Counted from the stretch's first letter, positions 1 to 7,414 are shown. The stretch: 22,867 bases of DNA from Candidatus Edwardsbacteria bacterium (GCA_031082425.1 JAVHLB010000011.1:1-22867); one strand, 5' to 3'. Made by a program: numbers and translations. The notes: generated by a model from the letters alone, not told the origin.

Positions 1-92
1 CCCCCATCGCCATGGAGAAGGGCCTGAAGTTCGCCATCCGCGAGGGCGGCCGCACCGTGGGCGCCGGAACCGTCACCGAGATAATGGAATAG
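1..92 (+). CDS. tuf: Elongation factor Tu, C-terminal end (partial)
   Basis: The first bases encode the last 29 residues of EF-Tu, the GTPase that delivers aminoacyl-tRNA to the ribosome. The reading frame begins at base 3 and ends with TAG at 90-92. It shows the conserved C-terminal beta-barrel motif FAIREGGRTVGAGTVTEIME, which is characteristic of domain 3 of bacterial EF-Tu. The rest of the gene lies upstream of the window. Placement of tuf immediately before rpsJ is the classical str/S10 junction, which supports the call. Nothing more can be said about the protein from this fragment. Confidence 0.95.
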   Translation, partial: PIAMEKGLKFAIREGGRTVGAGTVTEIME

Positions 93-97
93 GACTG

Positions 98-118
98 CCC
101 TCCCGGCAACGGAGAGGG
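98..118 (+). other. RNA hairpin with GCAA loop between tuf and rpsJ
   Basis: The spacer contains CCCTCCCG, a GCAA loop, then CGG-A-GAGGG, which pairs over 8 bp with one bulged A. A GNRA-type tetraloop on a GC-rich stem should be stable in RNA. No T-run follows, so it is not a standard intrinsic terminator. An attenuation, RNA-processing or protein-binding site at the head of the S10 operon is possible but unproven. Confidence 0.45.
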
Positions 119-152
119 AAATATTTGGAAATCAGATAAAAGGAATATAAAG

Positions 153-467
153 GTGTCAGTTCAAAGCATCAGAATAAAACTTAAGGCCTATGATCACGCG
201 GTGCTGGACCAGTCGGTGGCCGAGATCGTCAACACCGCCAAACGGACCGGAGCCAGGATCTCCGGCCCCATACCCCTGCCGACCAAGAAGACGATCTATA
301 CCGTCAACCGTTCCACCCATGTCGACAAGAAATCGCGGGAGCAGTTCGAACGGAGGATCCACAAAAGGCTGATAGATATTCTCAACTCCACCCCCCAGAC
401 CATCACTGCCCTGACCAAGCTGGAGCTTCCGGCCGGGGTGGATATCGAGATCAAGAGCGGCCTGTAA
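153..467 (+). CDS. rpsJ: 30S ribosomal protein S10 (uS10, NusE)
   Basis: This 104-residue protein is a full-length uS10, a component of the head of the 30S subunit. In the family it also acts as NusE, binding NusB during transcription antitermination. The IRIKLKAYDHAVLD N-terminus, the GPIPLPTKK segment and the YTVNRSTHVDKKSREQFE block are diagnostic. The start is GTG at 153, chosen because the family N-terminus begins right there; a short AAGG lies a few bases upstream. It is the first gene of the S10 cluster, 60 bp after tuf. Nothing looks unusual apart from the GTG start. Confidence 0.97.
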   Translation: MSVQSIRIKLKAYDHAVLDQSVAEIVNTAKRTGARISGPIPLPTKKTIYTVNRSTHVDKKSREQFERRIHKRLIDILNSTPQTITALTKLELPAGVDIEIKSGL

Positions 468-524
468 GTTTTACCGGCCTACCCCACAGAATCAAGAATT
501 CAGAATCGATAATAAGGCTATATC

Positions 525-1145
525 ATGAACGCAATGATCGGCAGAAAGATCGGGATGACCCAGGTGTTCGGCGAGAGCAACGTCATGGTTCCGGTGACGG
601 TGCTGGAGGTCGGGCCCTGCGTGGTCACCCAGATCAAGACCAAGGACAAGGACGGCTACAGCGCCGTTCAGCTGGGATTCGGATCCAAGAAGCCCGGCAA
701 GGTGAACAAACCAACCAGCGGCCATCTGGCCAAATCCAAGGCCCAGCCGGTCCAGGTGATGCAGGAGTTCCGGGTTGATGATACGGCGGGCTATCAGCTG
801 GGCCAGGTGATAACCGCTGATATTTTTGCCGCCGGCGACAGGATCAAGGTGGCCGGTACCACCAAGGGGAAAGGCACCGCCGGCGTTATGAAGCGCCATA
901 AATTCCACGGCGGACCTGCCAGCCACGGGCAGACCGACCGCAACCGCCATGCCGGAGCCGTCGGCTCGGGCTCGTCCCCGGGCCGGGTGTATCCCGGCAC
1001 CAAGATGGCCGGGCACATGGGGGATGTTAAATTCTCGGTCAGGAACCTGAAGGTGGTCAAAGTAGATCAGTCCAAGAACATTATTCTGGTCAAGGGAGCG
1101 GTACCCGGAGCTCCGGACGGAATCTTGTCAATCCATAAGATATAA
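525..1145 (+). CDS. rplC: 50S ribosomal protein L3 (uL3)
   Basis: The product (206 residues) is uL3, an early-assembly protein that binds 23S rRNA near the peptidyl transferase centre. The N-terminal IGRKIGMTQVF motif and the central GTTKGKGTAGVMKRHKF and GGPASHG segments identify it. The C-terminal SGSSPGRVYPGTKMAGHMG stretch forms part of the loop that reaches toward the active centre. ATG at 525 is taken as the start; a second in-frame ATG at 534 (M-I-G-R-K) matches the usual family N-terminus equally well. It sits 57 bp after rpsJ and 15 bp before rplD. Confidence 0.97.
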   Translation: MNAMIGRKIGMTQVFGESNVMVPVTVLEVGPCVVTQIKTKDKDGYSAVQLGFGSKKPGKVNKPTSGHLAKSKAQPVQVMQEFRVDDTAGYQLGQVITADIFAAGDRIKVAGTTKGKGTAGVMKRHKFHGGPASHGQTDRNRHAGAVGSGSSPGRVYPGTKMAGHMGDVKFSVRNLKVVKVDQSKNIILVKGAVPGAPDGILSIHKI

Positions 1146-1160
1146 GGAAAGCATTCATCA

Positions 1161-1787
1161 ATGTTATCTGTAAATCTGTTCGATGATAAGGGGAAGAAAT
1201 CCGGCAGCCTGGAGGTACCGGAGGATGTCTTCGGCACCCGTCCCAATCAGCATCTGCTGTATCTGGCGGTCAGGGAATACCTGGACAACCAGAGACAGGG
1301 CACGGCCTGCTCCCAGAATGCGGCCGATGTCCGGGGCGGCGGGAAGAAGCCTTTCAAACAGAAGGGCACCGGCCGGGCCCGCCAGGGCAGCACCAGATCC
1401 TCCATCATGGTGGGCGGCTATGCGGCCCACGGCCCGGAGCCCCGGGATCATTACTGGGAGCTTCCCAAAAAATCCCGCCAGGCTGCCCTCCGCTCGGCCT
1501 GGTCCGACGGCTTCAAGTCCGGCAAGCTGGGCGTGATAGAATCGCTTAAGACCACCGGCAAGACCAAGGAGATGGTGGAGCTGTTCAAGACCATGGAGAT
1601 GGGCGGGCAGAAAGTCCTGCTGCTGGACGAGATCCATTCCCCGGAGGTCCGCAAATCAGGACGCAACATCCCGGGTCTGACCTTAAAACCGGTCAGGGAG
1701 GTCAATCCCTACGATATCATCAAGGCCGACAAGGTGATCCTTACCAGGAAGGGCCTGGAAGCCGTAAAGGAGGCATTCGCCAAATGA
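1161..1787 (+). CDS. rplD: 50S ribosomal protein L4 (uL4)
   Basis: This 208-residue protein is uL4, whose extended loop lines the nascent-peptide tunnel. The loop is visible as GGGKKPFKQKGTGRARQGST at about residues 60-80, followed by a GGYAAHGPEPRDHYWELPKK segment. The globular part ends in the usual VILTRKGLEAVKE helix. In E. coli L4 also represses its own operon; nothing in this sequence shows whether that applies here. The start is ATG at 1161 with AAGGAAAG upstream. The last 4 bp (ATGA) overlap rplW, indicating translational coupling. Confidence 0.97.
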   Translation: MLSVNLFDDKGKKSGSLEVPEDVFGTRPNQHLLYLAVREYLDNQRQGTACSQNAADVRGGGKKPFKQKGTGRARQGSTRSSIMVGGYAAHGPEPRDHYWELPKKSRQAALRSAWSDGFKSGKLGVIESLKTTGKTKEMVELFKTMEMGGQKVLLLDEIHSPEVRKSGRNIPGLTLKPVREVNPYDIIKADKVILTRKGLEAVKEAFAK

Positions 1788-2068
1788 ACTACCGAATCAT
1801 CATCAGACCGCTGATCACCGAGAAGATCACCAACCTCCGCGAGGAATTCAATCGTTACGGTTTCGAGGTGTCCCGGGATGCCAATAAGCACCAGATAAAG
1901 CAGGCGGTGGAAACGCTGTTCAAGGTCAAGGTCAAGGAAGTGACCACCATGAATGTGATGGGCAAGACCAAGCGCCTGGGGCGCAACCAGGGGAAGAGGC
2001 CGGACTGGAAGAAGGCCATTGTCACCCTGGCCAAGGACCAGAAGATAGAGATGATCGAAGGCATTTAA
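1784..2068 (+). CDS. rplW: 50S ribosomal protein L23 (uL23)
   Basis: The 94-residue product is uL23, located at the tunnel exit, where family members provide docking sites for trigger factor and SRP. The N-terminal RIIIRPLITEKITNL motif and the NKHQIKQAVETLFKVKVKEV helix-strand block are typical, as is the basic KTKRLGRNQGKRPDWKKA segment. The start ATG at 1784 lies inside the ATGA overlap with the rplD stop codon, so its translation is probably coupled to rplD. Length is normal for the family. Confidence 0.97.
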   Translation: MNYRIIIRPLITEKITNLREEFNRYGFEVSRDANKHQIKQAVETLFKVKVKEVTTMNVMGKTKRLGRNQGKRPDWKKAIVTLAKDQKIEMIEGI

Positions 2069-2107
2069 AATAATTCCGGGATATAAAATTTAGGAGAACT
2101 TCGTTAG

Positions 2108-2932
2108 ATGGCTATCAAATCATATAAACCGACCACCCCGGGAATGCGTCATCGCACCGGGTACAGTTTTGACGAGATCACATCATCAAAACCAAAAAAG
2201 TCTTTATTGTCATCGCTGAACAAATCGGGCGGACGCAACAGCCACGGGCGGGTGACCGCCGATCACCGGGGCGGCGGCCATAAAAGGGCCTACCGGCTGA
2301 TAGATTTCAAGCGCAATAAATTCGCCATTCCGGCCACCGTGGCCGCCATTGAATACGATCCCAACCGTTCCTGCCGCATAGCGCTGCTGAAATACGCCGA
2401 CGGCGAATGGCGCTATATCATCGCTCCCCTGGGACTGACGGTGGGCGACAAGATCCTGTCCGGCTCAGGCATCGATATCAAGGTCGGCAATTGCATGCCC
2501 CTGTCCGAGATCCCCCTGGGCAGCGCCATCCATAACATCGAGCTCAAAAAGGGCAAGGGCGGGCAGATGGTCCGGACCGCCGGCGGCTCGGCCCAGCTGA
2601 TGGCCAAGGAAGGGGAGAACGCCCACCTCCGGCTGCCGTCGGGCGAGGTCCGCCTGGTCCGGCTGGAGTGCATGGCCACCCTGGGACAGGTGGGCAACCT
2701 GGAGAACGAGAATATTTCCATCGGCAAGGCCGGGCGCAACCGCTGGCTGGGCGTCAAACCCCACAGCCGGGGCGTGGCCAAGAACCCGCACGATCACCCG
2801 ATGGGCGGCGGCGAGGGAAAATCCTCCGGCGGCAGGCATCCCTGCAGTTCCAAGGGCCTGCTGTCCAAGGGCAAAAAGACCAGAAAGAAGAAGAAGACAA
2901 CCAGTAAATTCATCCTTAAGAGGAGAAAATAA
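2108..2932 (+). CDS. rplB: 50S ribosomal protein L2 (uL2)
   Basis: This 274-residue protein is uL2, needed for subunit association and assembly of the peptidyl transferase region. Near residues 50-60 it has the GGGHKRAYRLIDFKRNK motif. The C-terminal PHDHPMGGGEGKSSGGRHP block contains the universally conserved His-rich loop. The protein ends in a very basic tail (KKTRKKKKTT, then LKRRK). A TAGGAGAA Shine-Dalgarno precedes ATG 2108. The stop codon overlaps the rpsS start by one base (TAATG). Confidence 0.97.
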   Translation: MAIKSYKPTTPGMRHRTGYSFDEITSSKPKKSLLSSLNKSGGRNSHGRVTADHRGGGHKRAYRLIDFKRNKFAIPATVAAIEYDPNRSCRIALLKYADGEWRYIIAPLGLTVGDKILSGSGIDIKVGNCMPLSEIPLGSAIHNIELKKGKGGQMVRTAGGSAQLMAKEGENAHLRLPSGEVRLVRLECMATLGQVGNLENENISIGKAGRNRWLGVKPHSRGVAKNPHDHPMGGGEGKSSGGRHPCSSKGLLSKGKKTRKKKKTTSKFILKRRK

Positions 2933-3282
2933 TGTCTCGCTCCCTTAAAAAAGGACCCTATATCGATCCCAAACTGCTGGCCAAGATCGAGGCCCTGGCG
3001 GCCTCAGGGGAAAAGAAGGTCATCAAGACCTGGGCCCGGCGCTCCATGGTGCCACCCGAATTCGTCAGCTATACCATCGCGGTCCACAACGGCAATAAAT
3101 TCATCCCGGTATATATCACCGAAAATATGGTGGGGCACAAGCTGGGCGAATTCGCGCCCACCCGGACCTTCCGCAAGCACGGGGCGGTCGGCAAGGAAGT
3201 GGACAAAAAGAAAAGGACCGAGACCACTACCGCCGCCATACCGGCAGCTGCAGCGGCGGCCCCGGCGGCCACCAAGGCATAA
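2932..3282 (+). CDS. rpsS: 30S ribosomal protein S19 (uS19) with C-terminal extension
   Basis: The first 90 or so residues are a standard uS19: SRSLKKGPYIDPKLL at the N-terminus, KTWARRSMVPPEF, then the GHKLGEFAPTRTFRKHG rRNA-contact motif. The protein binds the 16S rRNA head near the A-site finger bridge. At 116 residues it is about 24 longer than the usual 92. The extra part is low-complexity: KKKRTETTT, then an Ala/Pro-rich run. The start ATG overlaps the rplB stop by one base, with AAGAGGAGA as ribosome binding site inside rplB. The tail is unlikely to be structured. Confidence 0.96.
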   Translation: MSRSLKKGPYIDPKLLAKIEALAASGEKKVIKTWARRSMVPPEFVSYTIAVHNGNKFIPVYITENMVGHKLGEFAPTRTFRKHGAVGKEVDKKKRTETTTAAIPAAAAAAPAATKA

Positions 3283-3299
3283 GGAGCGACAGATAGAAG

Positions 3300-3647
3300 A
3301 TGGAAGCATTATCCAGAAAAAGGCATATCCGGGTCACCCCCCGGAAGATGAGGGCGGTGGCCGACCTGATCCGGGGCAAGAAATGCAACGAGGCCCTCTC
3401 GATCCTCAAATTCGTCCCCAAATCTGGCAGCCCCCACCTGGCCAAGGCCGTCAAATCGGCGGTGGCCTCGGCGGTGGAGACCGCCGGCAACGCCAAGGCC
3501 GATCCCGATACCCTCAGGATATCCGAGATCAGGGTGGACGAGGGCATCATCATGAAGCGGTTCCGCCCCCGGGCCCGGGGCCGGGCCGACCGCCGGCTGA
3601 AGCGCACCAGTAATCTCTTGGTTCGGGTTTCCGACCAGGCTAAATAA
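3300..3647 (+). CDS. rplV: 50S ribosomal protein L22 (uL22)
   Basis: The 115-residue product is uL22, whose long beta-hairpin lines the peptide tunnel close to the macrolide site. The motif IRVTPRKMRAVADLIRGK marks the N-terminal domain. The hairpin tip lies in the region KRFRPRARGRADRRLKRTSN, close to the family pattern. It starts at ATG 3300, preceded by AAGGAGCGA, and lies 17 bp after rpsS. Length and motifs are ordinary; no sign of the tip mutations could be assessed without an alignment. Confidence 0.96.
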   Translation: MEALSRKRHIRVTPRKMRAVADLIRGKKCNEALSILKFVPKSGSPHLAKAVKSAVASAVETAGNAKADPDTLRISEIRVDEGIIMKRFRPRARGRADRRLKRTSNLLVRVSDQAK

Positions 3648-3665
3648 ATTAACGGAGGTAAAGGT

Positions 3666-4313
3666 TTGGGTCAGAAGACACATCCCATAGGGTTAAGGCT
3701 GGGGATCATCAAGACCTGGGACTCCAGGTGGTTCGCCAAGAATGATTTTGCCAGCCTGCTGGAGGAGGACGAGAGGATCCGGCGCTACCTGCGGCAGAAG
3801 CTGATGAATGCCAGCATTTCCAAGATAGAGATCGAAAGGACATCCAAGCGGGTGACGGTGACCATCCACACTTCCCGGCCGGGCATCGTCATCGGCCGCA
3901 AGGGCGGCGAGATCGAGAAGCTTAAGGCCGAGATCCAGCACCTGACCGCCCAGAAGGAGGTCCACCTGAACATCGCCGAGATAAAGGTGCCCGAGATGGA
4001 CGCCCGCCTGGTGGCCGACAATATCGCCCGCCAGCTGGAACAGCGGATCTCCTTCCGCCGGGCCATGAAGAAGGCCGTTCAGAGCACGTTACGAATGGGG
4101 GCCTACGGGATCAAGATCGCCTGCGGCGGGCGCCTGGGAGGGGCCGAGATCGCCCGGACCGAAAGCTACCGCGAGGGCCGGGTGCCGATGCACACCCTCC
4201 GGGCCGATATCGATTACGCCACCTCCACCTCGCACACCACCTTCGGCTGCATCGGGATCAAGGTCTGGATATTCAAGGGCGAGGTGCTGGGCAAGCAGGC
4301 GGTAGCCAAATAG
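3666..4313 (+). CDS. rpsC: 30S ribosomal protein S3 (uS3)
   Basis: This 215-residue protein is uS3, which lines the mRNA entry tunnel of the 30S subunit. It begins GQKTHPIGLRLGI, the standard family N-terminus. A type II KH domain carries the RNA-binding loop GRKG at residues 77-80 (PGIVIGRKGGEIEKL). The C-terminal domain has GRLGGAEIARTE and PMHTLRADIDYA. The start codon is TTG at 3666, supported by a GGAGGTAAAG ribosome binding site and by the family N-terminus. It lies 18 bp after rplV. Confidence 0.97.
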   Translation: MGQKTHPIGLRLGIIKTWDSRWFAKNDFASLLEEDERIRRYLRQKLMNASISKIEIERTSKRVTVTIHTSRPGIVIGRKGGEIEKLKAEIQHLTAQKEVHLNIAEIKVPEMDARLVADNIARQLEQRISFRRAMKKAVQSTLRMGAYGIKIACGGRLGGAEIARTESYREGRVPMHTLRADIDYATSTSHTTFGCIGIKVWIFKGEVLGKQAVAK

Positions 4314-4349
4314 GAATAATTAACCGACTTTCTGGAGTTGTAAAATACT

Positions 4350-4778
4350 ATGTTGATGCCAAAGCGGGTAAAACACCGCAAACAAAGAAGGGGACGCCGG
4401 TGCGGCCTGGCCACCAGGGGACATTACGTAGCCTTCGGTGAATTCGGCCTCCAGTCGCTGGATGCCGCCTGGATCACCGACCGGCAGATAGAGGCGGCCC
4501 GGGTGGCCATGACCAGGTTCATCAAGAGGGGCGGCCGGGTCTGGATCAGGATCTTTCCCGACAAACCGGTGACCTCCAAACCGGCCGAGACCAGGATGGG
4601 CAAGGGCAAAGGGGCCCCCGACCACTGGGTGGCCGTGGTCAAGCCGGGCCGGGTGATGTTCGAGATCGGCGGGATCCCAGAGGCCACCGCCAAGAAAGCC
4701 ATGCTGCTGGCTTCCCACAAATTGCCCATTAAAACCAGGATGGTTCCGCGCCATCGCCATATCGAGGTGACGAAATGA
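4350..4778 (+). CDS. rplP: 50S ribosomal protein L16 (uL16)
   Basis: The product (142 residues) is uL16, which contacts A-site tRNA and organises the peptidyl transferase and A-site regions. The N-terminus MLMPKRVKHRKQRRGR is typical, followed by RGHYVAFGEFGLQSLDAAWI. The conserved RMGKGKGAPDHWVAVVKPG loop is intact. ATG 4350 and ATG 4356 are both possible; the first gives the usual MLMPKR start. Only weak Shine-Dalgarno complementarity (GGAG, at 4333) is seen. The stop overlaps rpmC by 4 bp (ATGA). Confidence 0.97.
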   Translation: MLMPKRVKHRKQRRGRRCGLATRGHYVAFGEFGLQSLDAAWITDRQIEAARVAMTRFIKRGGRVWIRIFPDKPVTSKPAETRMGKGKGAPDHWVAVVKPGRVMFEIGGIPEATAKKAMLLASHKLPIKTRMVPRHRHIEVTK

Positions 4779-5005
4779 AGAAGACCAAAGAGCTCCGGGA
4801 GATGACCCGGGCCGAAGTGGAGCAGAAGCTGAAGGAGGAGACCGAGGCCAACTTCAACCTGAAACTGCGCCGCAACACCCAGCAGATCCCCAATCCCCTG
4901 CAACTTAGGCACACCCGCCGTTCGGTGGCCCGGATGAAGACGGTTCTCAACGAGGACCTCAAGAGCATCCGCAAACTGGCCGCCGGCGCCGGATCGAAGG
5001 AGTAG
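4775..5005 (+). CDS. rpmC: 50S ribosomal protein L29 (uL29)
   Basis: This 76-residue protein is uL29, a two-helix protein near the tunnel exit next to L23. It shows the N-terminal helix KELREMTRAEVEQKLKEE and the family motif FNLKLRRNTQQIPNPLQLR. A second helix, RRSVARMKTVLNED, follows. It overlaps rplP by 4 bp and precedes rpsQ by 5 bp, so translation of the three genes is probably coupled. Length is slightly above the common 60-70 because of a short polar tail. Confidence 0.95.
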   Translation: MKKTKELREMTRAEVEQKLKEETEANFNLKLRRNTQQIPNPLQLRHTRRSVARMKTVLNEDLKSIRKLAAGAGSKE

Positions 5006-5010
5006 AACAG

Positions 5011-5268
5011 ATGGCAGAGAGAAATTTAAGAAAGACCAGGATCGGCAAGGTGGTGGGAGACAAGATGAACAAGACCATCATTGTGGCTGTGGAGCGAAGG
5101 GTCAAGCATCCCCTGTACAGCAGGGTGGTCAAAAGGACCACCAAATATTACGCCCATTCCGAGGACCAGTCGGCCAAGCTGGGCGATACCGTCAGGATCA
5201 TAGAGACCAAGCCCATTTCCAAGACCAAGCGCTGGCGCCTGGTGGAAGTGATGGAGAAGGCCAAGTAG
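5011..5268 (+). CDS. rpsQ: 30S ribosomal protein S17 (uS17)
   Basis: The 85-residue product is uS17, an OB-fold primary binding protein of the 16S rRNA 5' domain. The motif RIGKVVGDKMNKTIIVAVER is diagnostic, and HPLYSRVVKRTTKYYAHSE and the GDTVRIIETKPISKTKRWRL block complete the fold. ATG 5011 follows GAAGGAGTAG, which overlaps the end of rpmC. It is the last gene of the classical S10 set; a 76-bp spacer separates it from rplN, the first spc gene. Confidence 0.96.
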   Translation: MAERNLRKTRIGKVVGDKMNKTIIVAVERRVKHPLYSRVVKRTTKYYAHSEDQSAKLGDTVRIIETKPISKTKRWRLVEVMEKAK

Positions 5269-5344
5269 TCATCAATCGTTATATTTAAACCAAATATAAG
5301 ATAAAACAATCCCTGAAAAAACGGGGCAGCAAGGCAGGAAAAAT

Positions 5345-5713
5345 ATGATTCAACAATATACCAGGGTAAATATCGCCGACAACTCCGGCGCCAAGAAGGC
5401 CATGTGCATCCAGGTGATGGGCGGCCATTTCCGCCGCTATGGCTCGGTGGGCGACATCATCAAGGTGGCCGTCAAGGACGTGTTGCCCGGCGGGGCCATC
5501 AAAAAAGGCGAGGTGGCCAGGGCGGTGATCGTCCGGACCAGGAAGGAGATCCGCCGCAAGGATGGTTCCTACATCCGGTTCGACGATAACGCTGCGGTGA
5601 TCATCGACGACAAGAACGAGCCCAAGGGCACCCGTATTTTCGGCCCGGTGGGGCGGGAGCTGAGGGACCGTCAGTTCATGAAGATCATCTCTTTGGCCCC
5701 GGAAGTGATATAG
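5345..5713 (+). CDS. rplN: 50S ribosomal protein L14 (uL14)
   Basis: This 122-residue protein is uL14, a beta-barrel protein on the subunit interface; in the family it also binds the silencing factor RsfS. The N-terminus MIQQYTRVNIADNSGAKKAM is highly conserved. GGAIKKGEVARAVIVRTRKE and the C-terminal FGPVGRELRDRQFMKIISLA confirm it. An AAGGCAGGAA site precedes ATG 5345. The spacer before it is AT-rich, with a weak 7-bp inverted repeat (TATATTT/AAATATA at 5280-5299) that I do not interpret. Confidence 0.97.
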   Translation: MIQQYTRVNIADNSGAKKAMCIQVMGGHFRRYGSVGDIIKVAVKDVLPGGAIKKGEVARAVIVRTRKEIRRKDGSYIRFDDNAAVIIDDKNEPKGTRIFGPVGRELRDRQFMKIISLAPEVI

Positions 5714-5726
5714 GAGCGGATGTAAA

Positions 5727-6044
5727 ATGAAGATCAAAAAAAGCGACAGCGTCATAGTAATAGCCGGCAATGACAAGGGCAAGAAGGGAAAGGTCCTGAA
5801 GATTTTGCCGGTCAAGGGACGGGCCATCGTGGAGGGGGTGAATTTCGTCAAGCGCCATACCAAGCCCCGCAAACAGGGCGAGAAAAGCGGGATCCTGGAG
5901 AAGGAGGCGGCGATAAACCTCACCAACCTGATGGTGGTCTGCACCAAGTGCGACAAGGGGGTCAGGGTGGGCACCCGGACCCTGGCCGACGGCAAGCGGG
6001 CCAGGATCTGCAAAGCTTGCGGCGAGATGCTGGACAAAGAATAG
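5727..6044 (+). CDS. rplX: 50S ribosomal protein L24 (uL24), zinc-ribbon form
   Basis: The 105-residue product is uL24, an assembly-initiating 23S rRNA-binding protein. A KOW motif is visible near residues 5-30 (SDSVIVIAGNDKGKKGKVLK), followed by FVKRHTKP. The C-terminus holds four cysteines as C72-x2-C75 and C95-x2-C98, a probable zinc ribbon present in many but not all bacterial L24s. TAGGAGCGG upstream serves as ribosome binding site. The last 16 bases, through the stop codon, are repeated 77 bp downstream (see the repeat entry). Confidence 0.96.
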   Translation: MKIKKSDSVIVIAGNDKGKKGKVLKILPVKGRAIVEGVNFVKRHTKPRKQGEKSGILEKEAAINLTNLMVVCTKCDKGVRVGTRTLADGKRARICKACGEMLDKE

Positions 6045-6124
6045 GTCGTTGGGTTTCCCACCAAGTACACTAAAATAATTTACTCTTATATATTTGGCGT
6101 TTTTTGTGGGACAAAGAATAGGTC
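6032..6124 (+). repeat. 16-bp direct repeat flanking the rplX-rplE spacer
   Basis: GGACAAAGAATAGGTC occurs at 6032-6047, where it is the 3' end and stop codon of rplX. The identical 16 bases recur at 6109-6124. The 61 bp between the copies are AT-rich and contain TGGGTTTCCCACC and a T6 run. The pattern looks like a small insertion with a target duplication, or a tandem duplication whose middle diverged. The spacer is much longer than its neighbours in this tightly packed operon. Confidence 0.75.
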
Positions 6125-6166
6125 AGAAGTTACCGTAGTAAGATCATACAAAAAATTAGGAACAAA

Positions 6167-6709
6167 ATGGCAAGATTAAGAGAGAAATACACCAAGGAAG
6201 TCAAGCCGGCCCTGGTCAAAAAATTCGGATACAAGAGCGTGATGCAGGCCCCCCGCCTGGAGAAGGTGGTGGTCAACATGGGCTTGGGCGAGGGCACCCA
6301 GGACCCCAAACTGGTGGAGGCCGCCGCCAAGGACCTGGGCACCATCACCGGCCAGAAGCCCTCCATCCGCAAAGCCAAGAAATCCATCGCCACCTTCAAG
6401 CTGCGGGCCGGGGTGCCCATCGGCGCCATGGTGACCCTGCGGGGCAACATCATGTACGAATTTATCGACCGGCTGCTCAACGTGGCCATCCCCCGCATCC
6501 GCGACTTCCGGGGCGTGCCCACCAGGTCGTTTGACGGCCGGGGCAACTACACCCTGGGGGTCAAGGAGCAGATCATCTTCCCCGAGATCAACTACGACAA
6601 GATCGTCAAGGTCTTCGGCATGGACATCACCATCGTCACCACCGCCAAGACCGACGAGGAGGCCAAGGAACTGCTGCGCCTGATGGGCATGCCGTTCCAG
6701 CAGAAGTAG
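6167..6709 (+). CDS. rplE: 50S ribosomal protein L5 (uL5)
   Basis: This 180-residue protein is uL5, which binds 5S rRNA and contacts P-site tRNA in the central protuberance. The KVVVNMGLGEGTQDPKLVE block, QKPSIRKAKKSIATFKLR, and FRGVPTRSFDGRGNYTLGVK are all typical of the family. The C-terminus has the characteristic GMDITIVTTAKTDEEAKELL. TTAGGAACAAA precedes ATG 6167. It is separated from rplX by an unusual 122-bp spacer containing a direct repeat. Length matches the family. Confidence 0.97.
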   Translation: MARLREKYTKEVKPALVKKFGYKSVMQAPRLEKVVVNMGLGEGTQDPKLVEAAAKDLGTITGQKPSIRKAKKSIATFKLRAGVPIGAMVTLRGNIMYEFIDRLLNVAIPRIRDFRGVPTRSFDGRGNYTLGVKEQIIFPEINYDKIVKVFGMDITIVTTAKTDEEAKELLRLMGMPFQQK

Positions 6710-6772
6710 CCGCCGCCCGCACCAGACGGTTTTAATAAAACAGAACATATAACCAGGAAGGAATAACAACCT

Positions 6773-6955
6773 ATGGCCAGAAAGGCTATGATCGAAAAGG
6801 CTGCCAGGCCAAAATATCAGGTGAGACAGCATAATCGCTGCAACCGCTGCGGCCGCTCCCGGGCATATTACCGGGATTTCGGCTTATGCCGCATCTGCCT
6901 GAGGGAACTGATACTGCGGGGCGAGGTCCCGGGCCTGACCAAAGCCAGCTGGTAA
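6773..6955 (+). CDS. rpsN: 30S ribosomal protein S14 type Z (uS14)
   Basis: The 60-residue product is the short zinc-binding form of uS14, a 30S head protein. Four cysteines are present as C23-x2-C26 and C39-x2-C42 (NRCNRCGRSRAYYRDFGLCR). The family C-terminus, LILRGEVPGLTKASW, is intact. The non-zinc form is about 100 residues and lacks these cysteines, so the call of type Z is firm. AGGAAGGAATAAC lies upstream of ATG 6773. It is in the usual spc position between rplE and rpsH. Confidence 0.97.
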   Translation: MARKAMIEKAARPKYQVRQHNRCNRCGRSRAYYRDFGLCRICLRELILRGEVPGLTKASW

Positions 6956-6988
6956 TTCGATTCTAAAGAATTTTAGGAGAATAACGAT

Positions 6989-7387
6989 ATGTCGATGACC
7001 GATCCCATTGCCGATATGCTGACCAGGATCCGAAATGCGGGCAAAGCCAAACTAAAGAAGGTGGACATCCCGTCATCCAAGATGAAGCTGGGGATCACCA
7101 AGATCCTGATGAAGGAGCGCCTGATCTCCAACTTCAAATATATCACCGACGACCGGCAGAATATCATCCGGGTCTACATTAGATACGACGATAAGGGCAG
7201 CCATTTCATCAAGGGGCTGAAAAGGGTCAGCACCCCGGGCCTGAGGGTCTACGCCCCCGGGGACAAACTGCCCAAGGTGAAGAGCGGAACCGGCCTGGCC
7301 ATTATCTCCACCTCCCAGGGCCTGATGAAGGACAAGGATGCCCGCAAGAGCGGGGTGGGCGGCGAAGTAGTCTGTTACATCTGGTAA
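6989..7387 (+). CDS. rpsH: 30S ribosomal protein S8 (uS8)
   Basis: This 132-residue protein is uS8, which binds the 16S rRNA central domain; in E. coli it also represses the spc operon. The N-terminus (MSMTDPIADMLTRIRNA) and the KLGITKILMKERLISNF block are diagnostic. The C-terminal GTGLAIISTSQGLMKDKDAR and GGEVVCYIW complete it. ATG 6989 is used, with TTTTAGGAGAATAAC upstream; ATG 6995 would remove two residues. Spacing and length are ordinary for the family. Confidence 0.97.
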   Translation: MSMTDPIADMLTRIRNAGKAKLKKVDIPSSKMKLGITKILMKERLISNFKYITDDRQNIIRVYIRYDDKGSHFIKGLKRVSTPGLRVYAPGDKLPKVKSGTGLAIISTSQGLMKDKDARKSGVGGEVVCYIW

Positions 7388-7414
7388 TTGATAGTTTTTT
7401 TAAGGAGAAATGAA

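Noticed and set aside
492..1016. A long open minus-strand frame opposite rplC
   Set aside because: It lies wholly across rplC, has no ribosome binding site or family motif, and its Gly/His/Leu-rich composition is typical of the antisense of GC-rich ribosomal genes.
5285..6070. A 261-codon minus-strand frame opposite rplN and rplX
   Set aside because: It covers two certain genes and the spacer, shows no recognisable motif, and lies in the wrong direction in a single-strand operon.
7388..7414. Nine-codon upstream extension of rplF from TTG 7388
   Set aside because: The L6 family begins at M-S-R-V-G-K, GTG 7415, which has a well-placed AAGGAG; the extension would have none.
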